A stretch of 5,261 bases of DNA from Bacteroidales bacterium (GTDB taxonomy: Bacteria > Bacteroidota > Bacteroidia > Bacteroidales > UBA12077): NCBI GenBank assembly GCA_030600865.1, contig JAUVUS010000220.1, positions 1 through 5,261 of the forward strand, written 5' to 3'. The position numbers were made by a program, and so were the translations under genes. Shown one piece after another: positions 1-5,261 of the stretch (position 1 is the stretch's first letter; each line of letters begins with the position of its first letter). The notes beneath the pieces were generated by a model. That model saw only the letters and a list, made by a program, of their open reading frames with translations. It ran no database searches and was not told where the DNA came from.

Positions 1-1
1 A

Positions 2-667
2 CAAAACTCTGATTGGATTAATATTGAACCTTCAAAAAAATATACATTAACAGTTTTTGGTAATTTCAATATTACAGAGCAAAATATAAAAGGTACTTTA
101 TCAAACAAGCGAGAGGGATTTGCTTCATATAATTTCAGACATAAGTATAAAAGCTTTAATAATGAACAGGATTATATCGCTGAAATAGAAAGTAAAAATC
201 CAGGGCTAAAAATAAATGAATATAAGTTTGAGAATATTGATAGTTTAGATAAACCTGTCCAAAGTAAATTTACAGATATAAGCATTGAATCATTCGAAAA
301 TTTGGGGGATATAATATATTTCAATCCTATTACAATAGATAGAATTGACGAAAATCCTTTTAAGTTGGAAAAAAGAAATTACCCTATCAATTATAATTAT
401 TTATACGATCAAAAATATATATTCGATTATACAATCCCGGAAGGATTTGTTGTTGAAGAAATGCCCAAAAGTGAGCAAATCATACTACCTGGAGAATTGG
501 GGAAATATCAATATCTTATAAATAACACAGGAAACATTATTCAGGTTATAATACAATTTAATATTAATAAACGTCAATTTCTTCCTAACGAATACGAGTT
601 TCTAAAGGATTTCTATAATAAAATTATTGTGAAAGAAAAAGAACAAATTGTATTAAAAAAATCATGA
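2..667 (+). CDS. DUF3857/transglutaminase-family protein, C-terminal part (5' end outside window)
   Basis: The reading frame is open from the first full codon at base 2 to the TGA at 665-667, giving 221 visible residues; the start lies upstream of the window. The TTG at 302 is an internal Leu codon (visible residue 101), not a start, because the frame is open for 100 codons before it. The visible part has the repeated beta-strand character of the C-terminal region of Bacteroidota DUF3857 proteins: a central segment ending FNP, then KRNYPINYNY (about residues 128-137), the IPEGFVVEEMP turn, a GKYQY strand, and a tail ending VLKKS. The same order of elements, with tail VLKKDS, closes the next gene, so I call the two paralogs. 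The family is usually secreted or periplasmic and its function is poorly defined. Any transglutaminase-like catalytic residues would lie upstream and cannot be judged. Family assignment is by pattern and by similarity to the neighbour. Confidence 0.75.
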   Translation, partial: QNSDWINIEPSKKYTLTVFGNFNITEQNIKGTLSNKREGFASYNFRHKYKSFNNEQDYIAEIESKNPGLKINEYKFENIDSLDKPVQSKFTDISIESFENLGDIIYFNPITIDRIDENPFKLEKRNYPINYNYLYDQKYIFDYTIPEGFVVEEMPKSEQIILPGELGKYQYLINNTGNIIQVIIQFNINKRQFLPNEYEFLKDFYNKIIVKEKEQIVLKKS

Positions 668-675
668 AATCTTAA

Positions 676-707
676 GAAGCTATCATTAAATTGATAGCTT
701 CATTTTT
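676..707 (+). terminator. Intercistronic hairpin with T-tract (Rho-independent terminator)
   Basis: GAAGCTATCA (676-685) and TGATAGCTTC (692-701) are perfect 10-bp inverted arms around a 6-nt loop, TTAAAT. The right arm is followed by ATTTTT. It begins 8 nt after the stop of the upstream gene and ends 16 nt before the ATG of the next. It would terminate the first DUF3857 gene or attenuate transcription into the second. The T-tract is short, so partial read-through is plausible, and I see no clear Bacteroidota promoter in the few bases left before the next ATG. Confidence 0.75.
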
Positions 708-723
708 ACTTAACCATTTAAAA

Positions 724-2604
724 ATGAAAAATATTTTCACTTTCTGTCTTATTATAATTCTATCTTCTTCTGTTTCATTTGCTGATGAAGACAAAGGTTT
801 AAAAAAAAATGCTAATGCGATAATAGAAAATTACCACGTCGAATTAACTATTTTAAATCAAGAAAAAGCATTATTAAAAATCAAAATCGAAAATCTGATT
901 TTAAATAAAAATGGTAACAAACATGCATTATTTGCAGAATATTATGATAAATTCAGAAAGATAAAATCATTCGATGGAAAAATATTAGACTCAAATAATA
1001 AAATAATTAAAAAAATAAGTTTCCGAGATTTAAATGACCAAAGTTTAATAAATGATTTTTCCTTATATGAAGATAATCGAATAAAATATTATGAACCTCA
1101 ACAAAAAAACTATCCATATCGTGTAGTATATAATTACGTAATAGAATATAATGGAACTTTTAATTTACCTGTTTGGCAACCGTTAAAATCAAGCCACTTA
1201 TCTGTAAAACATGCTTCCTTAAAGGTAATACAACCGCAAAATAATTCAATTCGCTATAAACTTATCCAAGTTAAAGAACCAGAAATACAAATAATAAAAG
1301 ATCAATTAATATATAATTGGAAAGTAGAAAATCTTGAAGCAAGGAAGAGCGAACCCTTAAAATTACCTTATTCTTTGACCACACCAACAGTATATTTGGC
1401 TCCAAACAATTTTTCTATTGATGGATTTAATGGATGTATGAATTCATGGGAAAAATTTGGCAAATGGAGATATAATCTTATAAAGAACCAAAGTACATTA
1501 CCCGAAGAAGCAATTCTTGACATTAAAAACTTAATCGAAGGCAAAACAAATAAATTTGAGATTGCTAAAAAAATATATGAGTATATGCAGTCCCGGACAA
1601 GGTACGTTAGTATACAAGAAGGTATCGGGGGTTGGCAACCTATTGATGCAACAACAATTCATAATCTGGGCTATGGAGACTGTAAAGCATTAACAAATTA
1701 TACAAAATCACTCTTAGAAGTTGCTGGAATTGAATCGCATTATGCTGTTGTAAGGGCTGGTATAAATGAATATGATATACAAACAGATTTTCCTTCAAAT
1801 CAATTTAATCATGTAATCTTATGTATTCCTATTGATAAAGATACAGTATGGCTTGAATGTACATCTCAATTTGCACCTTTCGGATATTTAGGAGATTTTA
1901 CAGGAAATAAACATGCACTTTTAATAACAGCAAATGGTGGTAAAATTGTAAAAACAACTAAATATGCTAAAAAAGATAATGTACAAAACAGACACATTAT
2001 CGTAAATTTAAGAGAAGACGGTCAAGCTTCTTCAATTATAAAAACAATTTATAGAGGACTTCAGTATGAAAATATTTCGTATTACACTGAAAAAAATAAA
2101 GAAGATCAAAAAGAATTTTTATTGAAAAAACTTGATATTAACAATTTTACTATAGAAGGTTTTAAAATAAATTGTAAAAAGGGTATCTATCCTGAAGCTT
2201 ATGATTCAATACATTTAACCATAAATAATTATGCTAATATAAGTAGCAAACGAATGTTTTTCGCTTTAAATATGTTAAACAAGAATGAATATATTCCAAT
2301 CAAATTAGATCAAAGAATTTCACCTATTCGATTTACTTTTCCGTATACTGATATTGATTCAATTGAATATTATATTCCAGAAAATTATATAATCGAATAT
2401 ATTCCAGAAAATTTTTCCTTAAAAAATCAATTTGGAGATTATTCCGTTGAATTCATTGTTAATCAAAATAAGATTGTTTTTATCAGAAAATTATCTGTTA
2501 ATAAAGATATTTTTTCACCTGAATGCTATAATGACTTAATCATCTTTTTTGAAGAAATAACTAAACATGATAAATCAAAATGTGTATTGAAAAAAGATTC
2601 ATAA
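724..2604 (+). CDS. Exported DUF3857 / transglutaminase-like domain protein
   Basis: This 626-residue protein starts at ATG 724. An in-frame TTG at 691 would add 11 residues, but it lies inside the upstream hairpin and would mask the signal peptide. From ATG the N-terminus is a short basic end, a hydrophobic core (CLIIILSSS) and a likely signal-peptidase site after SFA (residue 20), so the mature protein should be periplasmic or surface-exposed. About residues 40-210 match the DUF3857 domain (beta-rich, with YRVVYNYVIEYNG near 132-144). About 277-400 form a transglutaminase-like core: YVSIQEGIGGWQP (294-306), GDCKAL with candidate nucleophile Cys320, FNHV with His363, and WLECTSQFAPFG with Glu378 in the usual acidic position. 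The C-terminal roughly 110 residues resemble DUF3858 and the end of the preceding gene. The triad looks intact, so cysteine-dependent peptide-bond chemistry is possible, but the substrate is unknown. The preceding gene is a paralog in the same direction, 56 nt away. Confidence 0.85.
   Translation: MKNIFTFCLIIILSSSVSFADEDKGLKKNANAIIENYHVELTILNQEKALLKIKIENLILNKNGNKHALFAEYYDKFRKIKSFDGKILDSNNKIIKKISFRDLNDQSLINDFSLYEDNRIKYYEPQQKNYPYRVVYNYVIEYNGTFNLPVWQPLKSSHLSVKHASLKVIQPQNNSIRYKLIQVKEPEIQIIKDQLIYNWKVENLEARKSEPLKLPYSLTTPTVYLAPNNFSIDGFNGCMNSWEKFGKWRYNLIKNQSTLPEEAILDIKNLIEGKTNKFEIAKKIYEYMQSRTRYVSIQEGIGGWQPIDATTIHNLGYGDCKALTNYTKSLLEVAGIESHYAVVRAGINEYDIQTDFPSNQFNHVILCIPIDKDTVWLECTSQFAPFGYLGDFTGNKHALLITANGGKIVKTTKYAKKDNVQNRHIIVNLREDGQASSIIKTIYRGLQYENISYYTEKNKEDQKEFLLKKLDINNFTIEGFKINCKKGIYPEAYDSIHLTINNYANISSKRMFFALNMLNKNEYIPIKLDQRISPIRFTFPYTDIDSIEYYIPENYIIEYIPENFSLKNQFGDYSVEFIVNQNKIVFIRKLSVNKDIFSPECYNDLIIFFEEITKHDKSKCVLKKDS
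2371..2413 (+). repeat. In-frame 16-bp direct repeat inside the DUF3857 gene
   Basis: TATATTCCAGAAAATT occurs exactly at 2371-2386 and again at 2398-2413. The 27-nt offset equals nine codons, so the protein carries YIPENY followed by YIPENF. The position matches a conserved turn in the C-terminal domain; the upstream paralog has IPEGFVVEEMP there. A local duplication or chance codon convergence on a motif with two Pro-containing turns are both possible. Confidence 0.7.
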
Positions 2605-2721
2605 TATATCAATATAATTAGAAGAAACTCTATAATTTTAAAAGAAGATAAAGTAAATTGATTGCAAAAATTTATTGTACCAAATATTTATAATTTCTCA
2701 TAATATCATTTTCTAAAATAA

Positions 2722-2759
2722 AAAACAGGCTGTCCATAAGATTAGAAACAGCCTGTTTT
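2722..2759. terminator. Strong hairpin terminator downstream of the DUF3857 pair, probably bidirectional
   Basis: AAAACAGGCTGT (2722-2733) and ACAGCCTGTTTT (2748-2759) are perfect 12-bp inverted arms around a 14-nt loop. The G+C-rich inner stem with flanking A and T runs makes a Rho-independent terminator readable from both strands. On the plus strand it ends transcription of the DUF3857 genes 117 nt after the TAA. On the minus strand it has an even longer U-rich tail, which would also stop transcription coming leftward out of the insertion sequence. Confidence 0.8.
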
Positions 2760-2798
2760 ATCAATATCTCAATAGGCATATTCTAGAGTAAATAATGT

Positions 2799-2829
2799 TT
2801 TGAATATCAGATAATTATTCGTATATTTA
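2799..2829 (+). promoter_or_regulatory. Candidate Bacteroidota-type promoter for the transposase
   Basis: TTTG at 2799-2802 and TATATTTA at 2822-2829 are separated by 19 nt. The known Bacteroidota consensus is TTTG about 19-21 nt upstream of TAnnTTTG, so only the last base of the second element differs. Transcription would begin near 2836, just before the leader hairpin, and run into the transposase. In sequence this A+T-rich such matches can arise by chance, so this is a candidate only. Confidence 0.4.
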
Positions 2830-2838
2830 GATATAACA

Positions 2839-2885
2839 AAACCCCGAAAAGTGCCGAAAACACTAAAAATCGGGGTTTCATTTTT
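2839..2885 (+). promoter_or_regulatory. G+C-rich hairpin in the transposase leader
   Basis: AAACCCCGA (2839-2847) pairs perfectly with TCGGGGTTT (2870-2878). The loop contains a second small stem, AGTG (2850-2853) with CACT (2861-2864), so a two-tier hairpin can form. CATTTTT follows at 2879-2885, and the transposase ATG comes 8 nt later at 2893. The structure resembles a Rho-independent terminator. Hairpins of this kind near the 5' end are known in several insertion sequences (for example IS10 and IS50) to reduce transposase made from outside transcripts; applying that here is inference. Confidence 0.6.
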
Positions 2886-2892
2886 AAATCTA

Positions 2893-4254
2893 ATGTCCAA
2901 AATACGAAAAATTTCACAGTTTCAACACACTTTCCAGGTTCAAAGTCCAGAAGAAAATTTTAATAGTATATATGCCCAATTTTTGGAAAGTAACTTAGGC
3001 AAGATCTATCAGGCTATTCCATGGCAAGAGCTTGTAAAATCGTTTAAGATTAAAGAATCAGTAAAAGGGCCAGCTTGTACATTTACTCCGCAAGGGAAAT
3101 TAGGATTAATGTTTCTAAAGCATTATGCCTGTTGTTCCGATGAGAGATTAATTGAACAGCTCAATGCTAATATTCATTACCAATTTTTTTGTGATATACT
3201 TCTTTCATCAGGAGAAAGCATAGAAAATTTTAAGATTGTTAGTCAGATACGTTGTGAGTTGGCAGAAAATCTTGATATTGAGCTATCACAGAAATGCTTG
3301 GCATCGCGCTGGTTGCCTTACATGAAAGAGTTAGGACATGCCACAACAGATGCTACCTGCTATGAGAGTGATGTTCGTTATCCAACTAATCAAAAGCTAT
3401 TATGGGAATGTGTGGACTGGAGTTACGGGCAAATAAAACTGATGTGTAAGCACCTTAAAATCAAACTTCCAAGAACCAAGTATTTAAAGTGGAAGAATCG
3501 CTATTTTGCATATAGTAGAAAGCGTCGCAAACCAGCCAAAGAGAAACGAGTATTGACCCGATCATTTCTGAGTCTGTTACAAAAGCTTAATGAAGACCTT
3601 GACAGGATTGAGCAAGACTATTGTTTTGAAATCTCAAAGAAATATATCAAACGCAGGGACGCTATCAGAAAAGTTTATGATCAACAATGGCAATTGTTTA
3701 GTACGGGAGAAAAACCTAAAAACCGAATAGTAAGTATTGCCAAAAGCTACCTTCGTCCAATTGTAAGAGGAAAAGAAATTAAGAAGGTAGAGTTTGGTGC
3801 TAAAGTCAATAAGTTACAAATTGATGGTATCAACTTTATTGAACATCTGAGTTTTGATGCTTTTAATGAAGGTACTCGCTTTCAATCATCTGTTAGATTG
3901 TCTCAGGAACTTACACATACCAAATTAACAGTGATGGGTGCAGATGCTATTTTTGCTACCAATGCTAACCGGAAGTTTGCTTCTTCCAACAATATTCGCA
4001 CTGATTTTTGTCGTAAAGGAAGAGCTGGTAAACATGAGGAATCTCGTAAACAACTTGCCAGAATGATTACCAAAGAAAGAGCTAGCCGATTAGAAGGAAG
4101 TTTTGGTAAAGAGAAAGAACACTATCATCTAAAAAAAGTAAAAGCTAGAACACAGAAAAATGAGATTCTCTGGATCTTCTTTGGCATTCATACTGCTAAT
4201 GCATTGGAGATTGGTCGAAGAATGACCTTGGAAAAATTAAAATTAGCAGCTTAA
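2893..4254 (+). CDS. DDE transposase, IS5/IS1182-type (DUF772 plus DDE_Tnp_1)
   Basis: The protein is 453 residues from ATG 2893 to TAA 4254. An in-frame GTG at 2851 would add 14 residues, but it lies inside the leader hairpin and the added residues are not family-like, so I reject it. The N-terminal part, about 1-140, looks like the DUF772 domain, with a segment TPQGKLGLMFLKHYACCSDERLIEQL near 65-90. The DDE catalytic set is visible: Asp153 in TTDATCYESDVRYPTN, Asp351 in GADAIFATNANRKF, and Glu401 in RLEGSFGKEKEHYHL. Between them lie a basic linker (RKRRKPAKEKR, about 209-219) and the family block NRIVSIAKSYLRPIVRGKEIKKVEFGAK (277-304). No frameshift or internal stop is present, so the enzyme could be active. 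It should catalyse cut-and-paste movement of its own element. Separating the IS5 from the IS1182 family needs a database comparison. Confidence 0.9.
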   Translation: MSKIRKISQFQHTFQVQSPEENFNSIYAQFLESNLGKIYQAIPWQELVKSFKIKESVKGPACTFTPQGKLGLMFLKHYACCSDERLIEQLNANIHYQFFCDILLSSGESIENFKIVSQIRCELAENLDIELSQKCLASRWLPYMKELGHATTDATCYESDVRYPTNQKLLWECVDWSYGQIKLMCKHLKIKLPRTKYLKWKNRYFAYSRKRRKPAKEKRVLTRSFLSLLQKLNEDLDRIEQDYCFEISKKYIKRRDAIRKVYDQQWQLFSTGEKPKNRIVSIAKSYLRPIVRGKEIKKVEFGAKVNKLQIDGINFIEHLSFDAFNEGTRFQSSVRLSQELTHTKLTVMGADAIFATNANRKFASSNNIRTDFCRKGRAGKHEESRKQLARMITKERASRLEGSFGKEKEHYHLKKVKARTQKNEILWIFFGIHTANALEIGRRMTLEKLKLAA

Positions 4255-4292
4255 AACATTAAATATCAGGTGTGAAAAATATCTGAATGGGA

Positions 4293-4325
4293 TTGGTATG
4301 TTCGAAAATTAGAATATCATACCAA
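4293..4325. repeat. Inverted repeat downstream of the transposase
   Basis: TTGGTATG (4293-4300) and CATACCAA (4318-4325) are perfect 8-bp arms around a 17-nt spacer, and TTC/GAA inside can extend the pairing with a bulge. Neither strand shows a good T-tract after the stem, so it is a weak terminator candidate. It may be part of the right end of the insertion sequence or a remnant of the original intergenic region. Confidence 0.45.
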
Positions 4326-4350
4326 AAACAAACAATTTTTGGAAAATCAA

Positions 4351-4387
4351 CAAAAAAGAAGCTGTAAAACCATATTTACAACTTCTT
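4351..4387 (-). terminator. Rho-independent terminator of the S9 peptidase gene
   Basis: On the minus strand the arms are AAGAAGTTGTAAA (4387-4375) and TTTACAGCTTCTT (4368-4356), 13 bp with one U-G wobble, around a 6-nt loop. The second arm runs straight into TTTT (4355-4352), making a six-T tract with the arm's last bases. Read on the plus strand the wobble becomes a C-A mismatch and the tail is poorer, so the orientation is minus. It lies 92 nt after the peptidase stop and marks the right limit for the insertion sequence. Confidence 0.75.
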
Positions 4388-4479
4388 AATTTTATTGTTT
4401 ATTTATTTGTTGCTTACTTCTGAAAGTGCCTCAATAAATGAGAAAATTTTTATTTTATCTTTTTAATGTCTAACCTGAA

Positions 4480-5261
4480 TTATTCTTCAACTTTCTTTAA
4501 ATATTTATCCAGGAATTCAAGAATCTTTTTATTTGATTCGATTTGATTATCTTTTTTCCTAAACCCATGGCCTTCATCTTCAAAAATAACATATTCCACC
4601 GGAACACCATTAGCCTTAGCCTTTTCAACTATTTCATCAGATTCAACTTGTAATACCCTTGGATCATTTGCTCCCTGAAGAACCATAAATGGTTTTTGAA
4701 TCTTATCCGCATGGAATAAAGGAGAAATATTATATAAATAAACAGAATCTTCATAAGGATTACCCATTTCCTTATATAATGCATTTCTAAAATCCTCCCA
4801 CCATGCAGGAATACTTTTAAGTGTACGTAACCAGTTAGTTACACCAAATATATTTACTCCAACTTCAAATTCATCGGGTGTAAATGTCATTGCAGCAGCA
4901 ACCATATAGCCACCATAAGATCCTCCCATAATACCAATTTTATTAGGATCTACAACTCCTGTTTCTTCAAGAAATTTCTTTGCATATATACAATCTTTTA
5001 AATCATGATCACCATGTTTTCTATCATCTAAAGAATAAAAAGTTTTTCCATAACCGCTACTACCTCTATTATTAACATCAATAACTGCATAACCATGATT
5101 AACCAGATATTGAATTGTTGATCTGTAACCTACACGAGCTTGTCCTCCGGGGCCACCATGAACATGAACTAAAGCAGGAACTTTATTCTTTTTAGATGCT
5201 TGATGCGGAATATACAGTACTGCTGGAATTTCAAGTCCGTCAAAAGATTTATAACGCACAA
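4480..5261 (-). CDS. S9 family (prolyl oligopeptidase/DPP-like) serine peptidase, C-terminal catalytic domain (5' end outside window)
   Basis: About 259 residues are visible on the minus strand, ending at the TAA at 4482-4480; the frame runs off the right edge. The GTG at 5259 is an internal Val (VRYKSFDGLEIPA), the usual entry into the S9 catalytic domain, so the missing part is probably the N-terminal propeller-type domain. Counting that Val as residue 1, the alpha/beta-hydrolase signatures are in order: HGGPGG (35-40, oxyanion region), NNRGSSGYG (63-71), nucleophile Ser114 in GGSYGGY, Asp199 in GANDPRV, and His231 in DEGHGF. Ser-Asp and Asp-His spacings of 85 and 32 fit the S9 family. The enzyme should cleave short peptides, often after Pro or Ala, but subfamily and substrate cannot be set without the N-terminal part. 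Location, periplasmic or cytoplasmic, depends on the unseen N-terminus. Its terminator is at 4351-4387, and it converges on the insertion sequence and the DUF3857 genes. Confidence 0.93.
   Translation of the reverse strand, partial: VRYKSFDGLEIPAVLYIPHQASKKNKVPALVHVHGGPGGQARVGYRSTIQYLVNHGYAVIDVNNRGSSGYGKTFYSLDDRKHGDHDLKDCIYAKKFLEETGVVDPNKIGIMGGSYGGYMVAAAMTFTPDEFEVGVNIFGVTNWLRTLKSIPAWWEDFRNALYKEMGNPYEDSVYLYNISPLFHADKIQKPFMVLQGANDPRVLQVESDEIVEKAKANGVPVEYVIFEDEGHGFRKKDNQIESNKKILEFLDKYLKKVEE

Larger units (their letters stand above)
2811..4261 (+). mobile_element. Insertion sequence, IS5/IS1182-type, boundaries uncertain
   Basis: A single intact transposase gene lies in a gap between two convergent genes. 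The outer limits are set by the terminators of those neighbours, so the element lies within about 2760-4350. The proposed ends rest on AATATCAG occurring once just left (2803-2810) and once just right (4262-4269) as a possible 8-bp target duplication; this would place the right end 7 nt after the transposase stop. I could not find convincing matching terminal inverted repeats for these ends, so the coordinates are a best guess. The element is visibly richer in G+C than the DUF3857 genes, as expected for acquired DNA. The intact reading frame suggests a recent arrival. Confidence 0.4.

Noticed and set aside
302..304. TTG at 302 as the start of a separate 121-residue gene
   Set aside because: The same frame is open from base 2 with family-like coding sequence, so this is an internal codon of a longer truncated gene.
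691..693. TTG at 691 as the start of the second DUF3857 gene
   Set aside because: It lies in the terminator hairpin, and the extra residues precede an otherwise standard signal peptide beginning at ATG 724.
2722..2759. The GGCTGTCC-containing hairpin as an IS terminus
   Set aside because: Both arms lie together left of the transposase and no copy appears on the right; the perfect stem with A and T runs fits a terminator better.
2851..2853. GTG at 2851 as the transposase start
   Set aside because: It is part of the inner stem of the leader hairpin, and the ATG at 2893 gives a sensible N-terminus.
2793..4261. TAATGTTTT (2793-2801) and AAAACATTA (4253-4261) as terminal inverted repeats
   Set aside because: The 9-bp match does not extend inward, the right copy overlaps the transposase stop codon, and no flanking duplication fits these exact ends.
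2779..4317. ATATTCTA (2779-2786) and TAGAATAT (4310-4317) as terminal inverted repeats of the IS
   Set aside because: Only 8 bp match, similarity stops at once inward, and the flanks show no target duplication; a match this short is likely by chance in A+T-rich DNA.
5257..5259. GTG at 5259 (minus strand) as the start of a 259-residue hydrolase
   Set aside because: VRYKSFDGLEIPA is the internal entry to the S9 catalytic domain, so the gene continues past the window edge.

Overview
The window reads as a piece of a low-G+C Bacteroidota chromosome. The grounds are the strongly A+T-rich coding sequence, two adjacent DUF3857/transglutaminase-type exported proteins (an arrangement typical of that phylum), start codons preceded by A/T-rich leaders without a clear Shine-Dalgarno, and a promoter candidate of the Bacteroidota type (TTTG, 19-nt spacer, TATATTTA). 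Genus cannot be decided from the sequence.

Layout from left to right. (1) Bases 2-667 are the C-terminal 221 residues of a DUF3857-family protein whose start lies outside the window. (2) A perfect 10-bp hairpin with a T-tract follows. (3) Bases 724-2604 are a complete second DUF3857/transglutaminase-like protein with a signal peptide and a Cys-His-Glu active-site set; its C-terminal domain resembles that of the first gene, so the two look like tandem paralogs. (4) A strong hairpin at 2722-2759 closes that gene pair. (5) An insertion sequence carries one intact IS5/IS1182-type DDE transposase (2893-4254), preceded by a G+C-rich leader hairpin and a promoter candidate. Its exact ends are not resolved: it must lie between about 2760 and 4350, and the best guess, from an 8-bp flanking direct repeat, is 2811-4261. 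(6) A hairpin at 4351-4387 has its T-tract on the minus strand and terminates the last gene. (7) Bases 4480-5261, minus strand, are the C-terminal catalytic domain of an S9 (prolyl oligopeptidase/DPP-like) serine peptidase with a complete Ser-Asp-His triad; its N-terminal part lies beyond the right edge.

The two DUF3857 genes and the peptidase converge on each other, and the IS sits between their terminators, so it interrupts no gene. The peptidase and the transglutaminase-like proteins may all work on peptides or proteins in the cell envelope, but nothing in the sequence ties them into one pathway. The stretch 2605-2721 holds no gene or clear signal, and neither does 4388-4479. I see no tRNA, rRNA, CRISPR array or riboswitch. 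I did not find a convincing undescribed system; the most useful observations are the tandem paralogs, the start-site corrections and the IS leader and boundary structure.
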